The translations under genes were made by a program, and so were the position numbers. A DNA stretch of 64,000 bases from Litorimonas sp947503715 (GTDB lineage Bacteria > Pseudomonadota > Alphaproteobacteria > Caulobacterales > Maricaulaceae), in contig NZ_CP189850.1 in assembly GCF_050271975.1 (NCBI RefSeq), positions 2,418,001 to 2,482,000 on the forward strand, written 5' to 3'. The notes beneath the pieces are model-generated. The model was not told where the DNA came from. It saw only the letters and a list, made by a program, of their open reading frames with translations, and did not search any database. This document shows positions 54,136-62,958 of this stretch, piece by piece. Numbering within the stretch: position 1 is the stretch's first letter; the number at the start of each line of letters is the position of its first letter.

Positions 54136-54522
54136 TTAAAGCTTAAATTCCGTGGCTATATCAATTTCGATGAGCGTCGGTTGATAGATAGGACTGTTCA
54201 CACCAGTAAGCTTCTTTCCTTCGAGCGCTTCGAGCTCCAAAACACTAAAGCGCGTTGTTCCAATTCGCATCTCTTTTGTATCGGCATTTATCAAACTCAG
54301 GATTTGAGCATTCCTTATCCATCTAGGAACAACAAGAAACTTTGAGTCAGTCGACCAGACTGCAGACGGCCCAAACCCTGGGCCAAGCGGCAGATCATCT
54401 AAAGATAGTTCTCCAGATGTCGGAGCCCCCATTGCGATCTCATATAACCGATTTATGACAGCCCTATGCCTTCCGTCCGGGCTTGCAATTTTAACTGAAT
54501 GGTGTCTCCAAGCAGAGATCAT
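54136..54522 (-). CDS. Hypothetical protein coupled to the P450 gene
   Basis: 128 residues from the ATG at 54522, which overlaps the P450 stop as ATGA; a longer in-frame start at 54594 lies deep inside P450. The product has a beta-rich feel (HHSVKIASPDGRHRAVINRL, GPSAVWSTDSKFLVVPRWIR, QILSLINADTKEMRIGTTRF), like a partial beta-propeller. There is no signal peptide and no catalytic motif. AT-rich compared with P450. Its function is unknown. Confidence 0.6.
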   Translation of the reverse strand: MISAWRHHSVKIASPDGRHRAVINRLYEIAMGAPTSGELSLDDLPLGPGFGPSAVWSTDSKFLVVPRWIRNAQILSLINADTKEMRIGTTRFSVLELEALEGKKLTGVNSPIYQPTLIEIDIATEFKL

Positions 54523-55907
54523 CGCTTCACCATCCGCGCAGGTACTCCACCTTCCGGCCTCAATGTAACCGTCATTAACGGTTTCGGATAGCAATCACTT
54601 GGTATCTCCACATCATAATCCCTCACCAGCCGCGCGAGGCTCATGACCGCTTCCATCGTGGCAAAGGCCGCGCCGACGCAGATGCGCGGCCCTGCGCCGA
54701 AAGGCATATAGGGCGCACCTTTGGCTTTTAGGCTTGGGTCGCGCAGAAAGCGATCCGGATCGAAGGCCAGCGGATTATCCCAGAGCCGATCTGTCCTATG
54801 CATGACATAGTTACAGAGCAGGAAACTGTCGCCCGCTTTAATCTCCCGCCCCGATACGACCGTGTCCTCATGACAGAGACGGTTCAACATCGGCGCGGGT
54901 GGATAGAGGCGCATGGTTTCGTCAATGACCGCCTGCGTGAATTTCAACTCGGACATTTGGTCATAGGCGATATTGCCTTCGGGGCAGACCGCCACGACCT
55001 CTTCGCGTATCCGCTCCAAAGTTGGTCTGTGCATCCCGACGAGATAAAGCGCCCAAGTCAGGGTCAAAGCCGTCGTTTCGTGCCCCGCGATGAAAAACCC
55101 GATCAGGTTGTCGCGCTGTTCACGCGCAGAGAGGCCCTCCCCCGTTTTCGGGTCGCGCGCAGCGATGAGGAGGCTCACGAGATCATCTTCAACAGGCTCA
55201 ATTTTTCGCTGTGCAATCAATTCATCCGCGGCCTTTTTCAACTTTTTCAACGCCCGCGACCCTTTTGGCGAAATTGGACGCGGGACCCAGGCGGGAAACG
55301 GGATAAGATCATCTGGGCGCAATGTCCCCGCGCTCGTGACCATATTGCGCGTCGCGTATTTTAATCGCTCACCATCTAAGCCTTGTGGGTCGCCGAGTAA
55401 TGCCTTGGCCAAAACATCGAATGTCAATTCCGCCATCGCCGCGTTCAACTCGACGTCCGGCTCTGCGTCCAATCCGTCGCAGAACGAATCGAGCGTTTCC
55501 GCAATGAGCGGCGCGAGGTCTTCCATATGGCGTTTACGAAACATCGGCGCGACGGCTTTGCGTTGGCGCTTCCACTGCTCGCCGTGGACCGAGAGCAAGC
55601 CCTCTTTCGTGGCAGGGCCGAGAATGCGGGCATCAATCGCGGTTTTCGTGAATTTCTTCGACTCATGCTGCAGGACCTGCATCATACCTTCGGGGTCCGT
55701 GATGACGTGGAGTTTCTTGCCGAAATTCGGGACACTGACGATGGGTTGATTATAGGCGAGCGGACCGAATCCCTCGACCGGATTCCGAAGGAACTTCCAC
55801 GTCGCATGGATAAATCCCTCATCGCCTTTCAACGGCTTGGCGTGCGGTGGATAGAAGAACCCGTCCATTTTCACGGCGGGTGATTGAGTTGCGGTTGGGG
55901 TGCTCAT
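54519..55907 (-). CDS. Cytochrome P450
   Basis: 462 residues. I-helix AGHETTALTLTWALYLVG, K-helix ETMRLYPPAP and the heme loop FGAGPRICVGAAFATMEA with the axial Cys are all present, with WKRQRKAVAPMFRKRHM in the C-helix. It is soluble (no N-terminal anchor) and resembles fatty-acid or alkane oxidising bacterial P450s of the CYP4-like type. No ferredoxin or reductase gene is nearby. It is coupled to the downstream orphan by a four-base overlap. Confidence 0.94.
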   Translation of the reverse strand: MSTPTATQSPAVKMDGFFYPPHAKPLKGDEGFIHATWKFLRNPVEGFGPLAYNQPIVSVPNFGKKLHVITDPEGMMQVLQHESKKFTKTAIDARILGPATKEGLLSVHGEQWKRQRKAVAPMFRKRHMEDLAPLIAETLDSFCDGLDAEPDVELNAAMAELTFDVLAKALLGDPQGLDGERLKYATRNMVTSAGTLRPDDLIPFPAWVPRPISPKGSRALKKLKKAADELIAQRKIEPVEDDLVSLLIAARDPKTGEGLSAREQRDNLIGFFIAGHETTALTLTWALYLVGMHRPTLERIREEVVAVCPEGNIAYDQMSELKFTQAVIDETMRLYPPAPMLNRLCHEDTVVSGREIKAGDSFLLCNYVMHRTDRLWDNPLAFDPDRFLRDPSLKAKGAPYMPFGAGPRICVGAAFATMEAVMSLARLVRDYDVEIPSDCYPKPLMTVTLRPEGGVPARMVKR

Positions 55908-56006
55908 GCCTTTTCATACGCCTGAACACGGAAGGATGAACTAAAAAACACGCAATCGCGGCTTTATGACTGTTGATATCCGCTTTGGGCGGGTTACTGT
56001 ATGTGC

Positions 56007-56579
56007 ATGAGTTCAGACCTGATGAATTACGAGCAAATGACGCAACTCGCCCTGCGGGGTGTCGTCCGCGATGCGATACGCCGCGTTATTCGCGAAGACG
56101 GATTGCCGGGCGCACATCATTTCTACATCACTTTTTTGACCCGCTATCCCGGCGTTGAAATCGACGAAGGACTGTCCAAGAAATATCCCGAAGAAATCAC
56201 GATTGTTCTGGAACATCAATATTGGGATCTGAACGCATATGCGGATGAGTTCGAAGTCACGCTGAAATTTGGCGGCATCCCGAAATATCTGAAAGTCCCC
56301 TATCACGCGATTTCCCGCTTCCACGATCCGAGTGTTGGCTTCGCCCTGCAATTCGATCCACCTCCAGAAATGGACGGCGTGGGCGGCAAGGGCAGCGAAC
56401 CTATCGCACAAATCGCGCCTGCGAAGCCCGCCGCAAATCCCAGCACAGCCCTCGGCGCACCGATGACGAAATCACTGGGGAAAGCTAAACCTGCGAAAGC
56501 GGATAAGGATGATGACGGGGACAAGCCGGATAATGACGGTGAAAAGGTTGTGAGCCTGGATAGCTTTCGGAAGAAGTAA
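56007..56579 (+). CDS. sspB: SspB-family adaptor for ssrA-tagged proteins
   Basis: 190 residues; the ATG at 56007 gives MSSDLMNYEQM, like the family start. Core motifs are RFHDPSVGFALQFDPP and ITIVLEHQYWDLNAY with EFEVTLKFGGIPKYLKVPYH. A flexible Ala/Pro/Lys linker leads to a C-terminal GEKVVSLDSFRKK tail that in the family docks onto ClpX. It delivers tmRNA-tagged proteins to ClpXP. ssrA lies about 1.9 kb upstream. Confidence 0.92.
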   Translation: MSSDLMNYEQMTQLALRGVVRDAIRRVIREDGLPGAHHFYITFLTRYPGVEIDEGLSKKYPEEITIVLEHQYWDLNAYADEFEVTLKFGGIPKYLKVPYHAISRFHDPSVGFALQFDPPPEMDGVGGKGSEPIAQIAPAKPAANPSTALGAPMTKSLGKAKPAKADKDDDGDKPDNDGEKVVSLDSFRKK

Positions 56580-56582
56580 GCT

Positions 56583-56858
56583 ATGCTGAAGCCGTTTTTG
56601 TTTGCAAAAGCGCCCTATTGGCAAGTCTATGAGCGCAACCCTTGGTTTGTTGCTCGTAACGAAAAACCAAATTGGACAAATAAGCTGGCGAAATGGGTTT
56701 GCTTCGGCAGTTTTGTTTCAGTTATTCCAATCGTGTACTTAACTATGTGGCTGACGAATAATGGCTATCTCGGCTTAGTGGCATTTTTCCTTTGCCTCGG
56801 ACCTTCTATCTATCTCTTTTTCCGAAAGACCGCTTATTATGACCAACCTCCGTACTGA
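56583..56858 (+). CDS. AT-rich small membrane protein
   Basis: 91 residues. After a basic aromatic leader (APYWQVYERNPWFVARNEKP) there are two helices (WVCFGSFVSVIPIVYLTMWL and YLGLVAFFLCLGPSIYLFF) and a short tail. Its end overlaps the fumC start by 20 bases. No family recognised. It is AT-rich next to sspB and fumC. Confidence 0.6.
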   Translation: MLKPFLFAKAPYWQVYERNPWFVARNEKPNWTNKLAKWVCFGSFVSVIPIVYLTMWLTNNGYLGLVAFFLCLGPSIYLFFRKTAYYDQPPY

Positions 56859-58230
56859 ATCCGACTCCTTCGGCGAACTCACCGTACCTGCTGATAAATA
56901 TTACGGTGCGCAGACAGCCCGCTCGCTTATTAACTTCCCCATCGGGATAGAGACCATGCCGCCTGCACTCATCAGGGCGCTCGGCATTATCAAGCGCTCG
57001 GCCGCGATTGCGAACCATAAGGCGGATAATCTGGAAGCCGAAATTAAGGACGCAATCGTTCAAGCCGCATCCGATGTGGCCGAAGGTAAATTGGACGACA
57101 ACTTCCCCCTCTCTGTCTGGCAGACGGGTTCGGGTACACAGTCCAATATGAACACAAATGAAGTCGTCTCAAACAAAGCCATCGAAATTCTCGGCGGCGT
57201 CATCGGCTCCAAATCGCCCGTTCACCCCAATGACCATGTGAACCGCAGCCAATCTTCGAACGACACATTCCCGACCGCCATGCACATTTCAGCGGCGGAG
57301 CAGATCACGCATGAACTCCTCCCGCAGCTTCAAGTTCTACGAAATGCGCTGAACGATAAGGCGGAAAGTTTCGCAAAGATCATCAAGATCGGCCGCACCC
57401 ACACTCAGGACGCAACACCCGTCACATTGGGGCAGGAATTTTCCGGCTATGTCGCGCAGCTCGATCTCGGTATCGCACGGGTGAAGCGCGGATTGGAAGA
57501 ACTCTACCCCCTTGCCCAAGGCGGCACGGCCGTTGGAACAGGCCTAAACGCGAAACCAGGTTTCGCCGAAGACTTTGCGTCTGAAGTCGCCAGCTATACG
57601 GGCCTACCCTTCCGCACGGCGGAGAATAAGTTCGAAGCTCTCGCCGCGCATGACGCCTTTGTCTCTGCCCATGGGGCCTTGAACACGGTCGCGACCAGCC
57701 TGTTTAAAATCGCGAATGACATCCGCTTCCTCGCCTCCGGCCCGCGTTCAGGCCTGGGCGAAATTTCCCTGCCCGCGAATGAGCCGGGCAGTTCCATCAT
57801 GCCGGGCAAAGTCAATCCGACGCAGTGCGAAGCCCTGACAATGGTCTGCGCACAAGTCATGGGGAACAATACGACCATGACGATTTCGGGTAGCCAGGGT
57901 CATTTTGAATTGAACGTCTATAAGCCGGTCATGGCCCATAACATGTTGCAATCCATCACGCTCCTCGCCGACTCGTCGCGCAGCTTTGCCGATAAATGCG
58001 TGGTCGGCATCACGGCGAATGAAGACCGCATCGCTGACCTCATGGGGCGTTCCCTCATGCTCGTCACGGCGCTGGCTCCGACAATTGGCTATGACAATGC
58101 CACAAAAGTCGCCAAGACCGCGCATAAGAACGGCACAACCCTACGCGAAGAAGCTGTCGCGCTCGGATTTGTGACGGAAGCGGAATTTGACGAAGTCGTT
58201 CGCCCCGAACTCATGATCGCGCCACGCTAA
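56839..58230 (+). CDS. fumC: Class II fumarate hydratase
   Basis: 463 residues. SSNDTFPTAMHISAAEQI, GRTHTQDATPVTLGQEFSG and the signature GSSIMPGKVNPTQCEAL are present, typical for FumC. It hydrates fumarate to malate. It is followed by a DUF4169 gene with a one-base overlap and then an RHH_4 gene, a conserved alphaproteobacterial neighbourhood. Confidence 0.97.
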   Translation: MTNLRTESDSFGELTVPADKYYGAQTARSLINFPIGIETMPPALIRALGIIKRSAAIANHKADNLEAEIKDAIVQAASDVAEGKLDDNFPLSVWQTGSGTQSNMNTNEVVSNKAIEILGGVIGSKSPVHPNDHVNRSQSSNDTFPTAMHISAAEQITHELLPQLQVLRNALNDKAESFAKIIKIGRTHTQDATPVTLGQEFSGYVAQLDLGIARVKRGLEELYPLAQGGTAVGTGLNAKPGFAEDFASEVASYTGLPFRTAENKFEALAAHDAFVSAHGALNTVATSLFKIANDIRFLASGPRSGLGEISLPANEPGSSIMPGKVNPTQCEALTMVCAQVMGNNTTMTISGSQGHFELNVYKPVMAHNMLQSITLLADSSRSFADKCVVGITANEDRIADLMGRSLMLVTALAPTIGYDNATKVAKTAHKNGTTLREEAVALGFVTEAEFDEVVRPELMIAPR

Positions 58231-58427
58231 TGACTGGCGATATCGTCAATTTCAACAAAGCCAAAAAGGCCGCGGCACGTCATTCTAAAGTGAAACGCGC
58301 CGCGTCCAATCGCGTGAAATATGGCGCGTCAAAACCACAAAAAGAGCGCGCAGCGGAGCTCACTAAAAAACTCCAAGACAAACTGGACGCGCATAAACGC
58401 GAAATAGACCCACAAGATGAGACATAG
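58230..58427 (+). CDS. DUF4169 family protein
   Basis: 65 residues, very basic and helical (IVNFNKAKKAAARHSKVKRA, ASNRVKYGASKPQKERA) with a final acidic tail. The opening VNFNKAKKA and the KYGASKPQK stretch fit DUF4169, regularly found behind fumC. Function unknown. About 126 bases with no feature follow it. Confidence 0.85.
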   Translation: MTGDIVNFNKAKKAAARHSKVKRAASNRVKYGASKPQKERAAELTKKLQDKLDAHKREIDPQDET

Positions 58428-58553
58428 GGTGTTATAGTGTAGCGAACCTGCTATGACAGGAAATGAAGTCAATGCGGGACAGTTACCTCGCCGAGCTTTA
58501 CAACTCAGGCGTTTGATAAAACCGCGCCTCTCTAGCAAAAGCGAGTCAAAATT

Positions 58554-58784
58554 ATGGGTGACAACTCTACACCGGATGCTTCTAAATTTAGCAAGGGCGG
58601 CGGGAATAATGCAAATTTCGGCGCGCCCAAAAAGTCCCTTTCGCGTGGGGCCAAGGACCAGCGCGCGGCGGAAAATAAAGTCGTCAGCGGCGCAACAGAC
58701 ACCGAGAAAAGCCGCAAGGCCAAGATGCTGGAAAAGCTTCAAGCTAATCTCGACTCAAATAAAACGGCATCCAACGAAGAGTAA
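58554..58784 (+). CDS. Small hydrophilic hypothetical protein
   Basis: 76 residues, rich in Asn, Lys, Ser, Ala and Gly, with no hydrophobic core (SKFSKGGGNNANFGAPKKSL) and a short helix (TDTEKSRKAKMLEKLQANL). Probably unstructured in part. It ends at the base where the RHH gene begins, so it is likely in the same operon. The Lys/Ala style resembles the DUF4169 protein upstream. Function unknown. Confidence 0.6.
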   Translation: MGDNSTPDASKFSKGGGNNANFGAPKKSLSRGAKDQRAAENKVVSGATDTEKSRKAKMLEKLQANLDSNKTASNEE

Positions 58785-59014
58785 TGAAGAAACGCTCCAT
58801 CTCGCTCTACGGGCATCAAACGTCCGTTGCCCTGGAGCCCGAATTCTGGGCTGTGATAGATGCCGCCGTTGAAAGAGACGGCGGTAGTTTCGCAAGCTTT
58901 ATCCGCGCCCGCGATGACGAGCGGATGGCAGGCGGTCCAACACGAAACCTCGCGAGTCACTTGCGGGTCTGGTGTCTGGAGCGTGTTGCCGCACAACAGG
59001 CGGGCAAAGATTAA
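58784..59014 (+). CDS. Ribbon-helix-helix (RHH_4) protein
   Basis: 76 residues. KRSISLYGHQTSVALEPEFW is the typical RHH_4 opening, followed by helix VIDAAVERDGGSFASFIRAR and LASHLRVWCLERV. It should be a small DNA-binding regulator. It belongs to the fumC-DUF4169 neighbourhood common in alphaproteobacteria. Its target is unknown. Confidence 0.88.
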   Translation: MKKRSISLYGHQTSVALEPEFWAVIDAAVERDGGSFASFIRARDDERMAGGPTRNLASHLRVWCLERVAAQQAGKD

Positions 59015-59076
59015 GGCTTGTTTTAATCACGTTCATTTTTCTTGGCCCACGGGCTGGAACACGGCATATCACATCC

Positions 59077-59481
59077 ATGGCCATGAGTGACAGATTGAAA
59101 TTCCGCACACGTAAAGTCGTCAAACCCGGCGATCTGAATTCCCGTAATACGCTTTTCGGAGGACGGCTGCTCGAATGGATTGACGAGGAATGTGGGGTAT
59201 ATGCCGCCTGTCAAATGGAGACGCAAACCCTTGTCACGAAATCCATGTCGGCACTCAATTTTCTCGCACCTGCGGTGCAAGGGGATGTTGTGGAGATCGG
59301 CGTCGAGACCGTAAACGTTGGAAGATCCACCATTACAGTCGAGTGTCATGTCCGCATCAAACACACGAAACAGGAAATTGTCAGTATTGATGAAATCGTT
59401 TTCGTCAATGTCGATGATAACGGACGTCCCGTCCGTCACGGCAAATATGCGACTTGGAAGAGTGGTTCTGACGCCAGTTAA
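59077..59481 (+). CDS. Acyl-CoA thioesterase, hotdog fold (YciA-like)
   Basis: 134 residues from the ATG at 59077 (59083 is also possible). Hotdog motifs: VVKPGDLNSRNTLFGGRLLE with the catalytic region, WIDEECGVYAA, TKSMSALNFLAPAVQGDVVE and VNVGRSTITVECHVR. It hydrolyses acyl-CoAs in the cytoplasm. Its end is 11 bases from the convergent M15 gene end. Confidence 0.9.
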   Translation: MAMSDRLKFRTRKVVKPGDLNSRNTLFGGRLLEWIDEECGVYAACQMETQTLVTKSMSALNFLAPAVQGDVVEIGVETVNVGRSTITVECHVRIKHTKQEIVSIDEIVFVNVDDNGRPVRHGKYATWKSGSDAS

Positions 59482-59491
59482 TCCTGACCTT

Positions 59492-60460
59492 CTAATGCCC
59501 CCAACGGGCGCGGTACCCTCTGCTATCAATATGGACAAACGGACCGTGGGCTGAATTCGCGCCGTAAACCCCGACACCGCCGGACGGCCAATTGCGACCG
59601 CCTTTTGAAGCCAATTTCTCCGCCAGTTTCGCGAGCGTACGCGCGTCATCTTTATTGACCAAGCCGTCGCCGTTCAAATCATCCATTCGGCCATCGCCGT
59701 CGCCGTCCAACCAGATATCCGCCGCCCCGCCATAAAGGTGACGTGAGGATGTCGTCTTATTGCCAATTGAACGGTTATAATGCGGCGTTCTAAATCCGCT
59801 CATAATATGAAGCGTGTCCGCCTTCCAGCCTTTCGCATCCGCAGCCTCAAGAAGCGTTTCCAGCTTGATGAGGGTCGCGGGATTAACGAGCAGATAGGTC
59901 GGGTCATGACCGGGCTGTTGTTTGCAGATAAACTGCCCCAGCGTAAAATGCGGTGAGATTTTCAAATCCGCCGGACCGTGGGACAGGTCAATAAAGCCCA
60001 TGGGCTCTGCGTAACTTTGCATTCCGCGGAACAGTGTTTTGCGATATTCGCCGATTTTATAGCCGTTCAGAGAGACATCGGTGCCGTTCTTAAATGGCGT
60101 GAGAACAAATACATGGAGCGTGATTGCCTCGCCATTTTGCCGGAATGTCAGTTCATGGCGTCCGGGCGTGGCAGGCGCTTTCCACGTCACGGTTTTGCCT
60201 GAACGCGTCACAGTTCCAATAGAAGCCTCGACATCGGCCTGTGTTTCCACGACAAAATTGGAAGACGGCATAACCGTTGCCATCATCACGGTCAGGTCGC
60301 TCTTCACTCCCTGGAAGCCGATCGTGAAAGACGCGCGCATGTCAGAAGACTGCGCGGCGGCGGGCGAGCTTATACAGGTCGCAATTGCAACAGAGGCGTA
60401 AAGGAGAGACAGTTTAACGCACTGAAACATGCTGTTTAAAATCCTTAGAACAAACCTCAA
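59492..60460 (-). CDS. M15-type (YcbK/DUF882) murein peptidase with EF-hand-like insert
   Basis: 322 residues; an in-frame ATG at 60430 fits the signal peptide better. N-terminal beta domain of about 150 residues, then the peptidase: SGFRTPHYNRSIGNKTTSSRH, HLYGGAADI with zinc His and Asp, and GPFVHIDSRG with the last His. Between them lies DGDGDGRMDDLNGDGLVNKD, two calcium-loop-like repeats in dockerin style. It overlaps the L,D-transpeptidase gene by four bases, as ycbB and ycbK neighbour each other in E. coli. Confidence 0.88.
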   Translation of the reverse strand: MRFVLRILNSMFQCVKLSLLYASVAIATCISSPAAAQSSDMRASFTIGFQGVKSDLTVMMATVMPSSNFVVETQADVEASIGTVTRSGKTVTWKAPATPGRHELTFRQNGEAITLHVFVLTPFKNGTDVSLNGYKIGEYRKTLFRGMQSYAEPMGFIDLSHGPADLKISPHFTLGQFICKQQPGHDPTYLLVNPATLIKLETLLEAADAKGWKADTLHIMSGFRTPHYNRSIGNKTTSSRHLYGGAADIWLDGDGDGRMDDLNGDGLVNKDDARTLAKLAEKLASKGGRNWPSGGVGVYGANSAHGPFVHIDSRGYRARWGH

Positions 60461-61989
60461 CGGGTCCGGGGTTTCGCGTTCAATCCCGCCAGAACGGCAG
60501 AATCACGATCATAAATATCATCCAGATACCGGATGCCCGCCTTGCCCTCGCTTACCACAGTGAAATAGAGGATGTGCACATCGACCTTTTCGCTCAGGTT
60601 CACGCGTGTTTCCTTGCCCGTTGCGACAGTCTTATTGATCCGGTCAAGATTCCAATCCGGTGTCCCTTCGAGTAACCATGCGGAGAGCTCCAACGGTTTT
60701 TCCGTCCGCAGGCAACCGGAAGAAAAAGCGCGTTGACGCTGGGCGAATAAGCCACGCGTCGGTGTATCGTGCAGATAGACATTGTGCTTATTTGGAAACA
60801 TGATTTTGACCTGCCCCAATGCGTTTAGCGGACCGGGGGCTTGCCGGATCCGATAGGGGAAATTGGAAGGACTGACCGCGTTCCAATCGATGGATGAGCC
60901 TTTCACAACTGACCCGTCGCGGTCCAATATTTGAAAGCCGAGCCGTTCCACAGCTGCGGGATCTTTACGGAATGTGGGCAATTTATCGCGTGTCGCCAAT
61001 GAGCGCGGTGTTTCCCACCAAGGGTTGAGAACGATGTAACTGACTTTATCCGAGAAGACGGGTGTCTTGCGATAAGGCTTTCCGACAATTGTCAGATGAG
61101 ACCGTTGCTGCACGCCGTCTTCCCAAGCCGTCACGTTAAAGCCGGCGATATTCGCGCGCAGATGTCTACGGCCCAAATCGTCCGGCAACCAACGCCAGCG
61201 TTCCAGATTGACTCGAAGCTGGTTCATTTTCTCAATGAAACCCCGATTGAGAGCCCTTACGGTCGCGGCCCCGGCCACGCCGTCATCGTCCAAATCGGAC
61301 GCCGCTTGAAAATTCTTTAAAGCCGTCACTGTTTCCGAATCCATGACACCTTCGAAAACAGTTCTGTCGAGGTGACCCAATTCTGCGAGGCGCTGTTGGA
61401 GCAATTTTATGCGTGGACCTGACATGCCGGGTTTGAGGGCTTCGCCGGGCGTAACAGTCGTTTGCGGCATTGCGGCTTGCAGCGTGACCGATTTATATTC
61501 GGCCATGAGGGCCGCATATCCAGCCTGTTTCGGGGCTAGCGCGTTCAAACTGTCGCCGACGTTTCGCGTCTCAAGGGCTTGCGCCAGAATGCTCTGTAGG
61601 TCCGCAGACCGCTTTACCGCCGTCCAGTCCGGTTCAACAGAAACGGCATCCAGTTTGCCGGACAGCATATGTGCCGCCGCGGAGAACCAGGCATCCGTCG
61701 CCATGCGGTCGCGATCCAGACCTGCGGATAAAGACAAAGCGTCGAGATGATAATCGGACGGCGTCAGGCCGTGCGCGGCCAAGCCCTCCAGCGCCAAACG
61801 AAGGGCTGCAATGCGGTCGTCGTCCCAAACAACCTGCCCCTGGCGACTGGCGAGAAACCCGGATGTCGCCTTCGGGGCCAGCAAGGCCGTAGCTGGTGTT
61901 GCAGCGCTTTGCGCCGCCGCGTCCGGTGCAAATTGCGGACTTGCCATCACGCAAGAGAGCAAGGCGGCGGGGAGTAAAAACTGTTTCAT
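60457..61989 (-). CDS. L,D-transpeptidase, YcbB/LdtD-like
   Basis: 510 residues from the ATG at 61989, where a signal peptide begins (MKQFLLPAALLSCVMASPQF). A peptidoglycan-binding domain (MSGPRIKLLQQRLAELGHLD and AVTALKNFQAASDLDDDGVAG-like) precedes the YkuD domain with HDTPTRGLFAQRQRAFSSGC, giving His and the catalytic Cys of SxGC. It forms 3-3 cross-links in the wall. It is coupled to the M15 gene. Confidence 0.9.
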   Translation of the reverse strand: MKQFLLPAALLSCVMASPQFAPDAAAQSAATPATALLAPKATSGFLASRQGQVVWDDDRIAALRLALEGLAAHGLTPSDYHLDALSLSAGLDRDRMATDAWFSAAAHMLSGKLDAVSVEPDWTAVKRSADLQSILAQALETRNVGDSLNALAPKQAGYAALMAEYKSVTLQAAMPQTTVTPGEALKPGMSGPRIKLLQQRLAELGHLDRTVFEGVMDSETVTALKNFQAASDLDDDGVAGAATVRALNRGFIEKMNQLRVNLERWRWLPDDLGRRHLRANIAGFNVTAWEDGVQQRSHLTIVGKPYRKTPVFSDKVSYIVLNPWWETPRSLATRDKLPTFRKDPAAVERLGFQILDRDGSVVKGSSIDWNAVSPSNFPYRIRQAPGPLNALGQVKIMFPNKHNVYLHDTPTRGLFAQRQRAFSSGCLRTEKPLELSAWLLEGTPDWNLDRINKTVATGKETRVNLSEKVDVHILYFTVVSEGKAGIRYLDDIYDRDSAVLAGLNAKPRTR

Positions 61990-62133
61990 GTCAGGCCCAA
62001 TTTTCGCATTCAGGACACACCCTGAACTTTCGCTATACAGAGAAACGCGCTGCGCGGAACAGGATTTTACACGTCCCAATTTGGCGTCACATCGCCCCTA
62101 GCCGTGCCCCCGCGACACCGCTATATGCGGGTT

Positions 62134-62955
62134 ATGAATTATATTGATGCAGCAGACGCGCCCGAACTCCGTGACGGGGCGATTAAACTCCACGGGGCCG
62201 ATGGGTTCGCGGGCATGCGCAGAGCTGGACATCTGGCGGCGCAGTGCCTCGACATGCTGGCAGGTCTGGTAAAGCCGGGCGTAACCACCGGAGAATTGGA
62301 CCGCGCGGCCTATGAATTTATCGTGGATAATGGGGCCCTGCCCGCCACACTCGGCTATCGCGGCTATCAGCATTCGCTCTGCACCTCGATCAATCACGTG
62401 GTTTGCCACGGTATTCCAAATGACAAAGCCCTGAAAGACGGCGACATTATCAATATCGATGTCACCGTCATTGTCGATGGCTGGCATGGAGACACGTCGC
62501 GTATGTATGCCGTGGGCGAGATAAACCGCCGCGCGGAACGCCTGATAAACATTACTTATGATTCGCTGATGCTCGGCATTGCGGCCGTGAAACCCGGTGC
62601 GACAACGGGCGATATTGGTCATGCCATCCAGACATTTGCCGAAGGCGAACGTTGTTCCGTTGTCACCGATTTCTGCGGGCATGGCTTGGGCAAGCTGTTC
62701 CATGACAGCCCGAATATCCTACATTACGGTCGCAAGGGCGAAGGCGAAACCTTGCGCGAAGGCATGTTCTTCACGATTGAGCCGATGATTAATCTGGGGC
62801 GTCCGGATGTAAAAATCCTTTCCGATGGATGGACGGCTGTGACGCGCGACCGGAAACTGACCGCGCAGTTTGAACATTCGATTGGCGTCACGAAAGACGG
62901 TTGCGAAATTTTCACAACTTCGCCTACCGGCTTGCATCGCCCTCCTTATTCCTAA
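62134..62955 (+). CDS. map: Type I methionine aminopeptidase
   Basis: 273 residues from the ATG at 62134. Metal ligands are in INIDVTVIVDGWHGDTSRM, GHGLGKLFHDSPNILHYG, and MFFTIEPMINLG, with the end AQFEHSIGVTKDGCEIFT. It removes the start Met of new proteins. It sits three bases before radC, a usual alphaproteobacterial order. Confidence 0.96.
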   Translation: MNYIDAADAPELRDGAIKLHGADGFAGMRRAGHLAAQCLDMLAGLVKPGVTTGELDRAAYEFIVDNGALPATLGYRGYQHSLCTSINHVVCHGIPNDKALKDGDIINIDVTVIVDGWHGDTSRMYAVGEINRRAERLINITYDSLMLGIAAVKPGATTGDIGHAIQTFAEGERCSVVTDFCGHGLGKLFHDSPNILHYGRKGEGETLREGMFFTIEPMINLGRPDVKILSDGWTAVTRDRKLTAQFEHSIGVTKDGCEIFTTSPTGLHRPPYS

Positions 62956-62958
62956 GAC

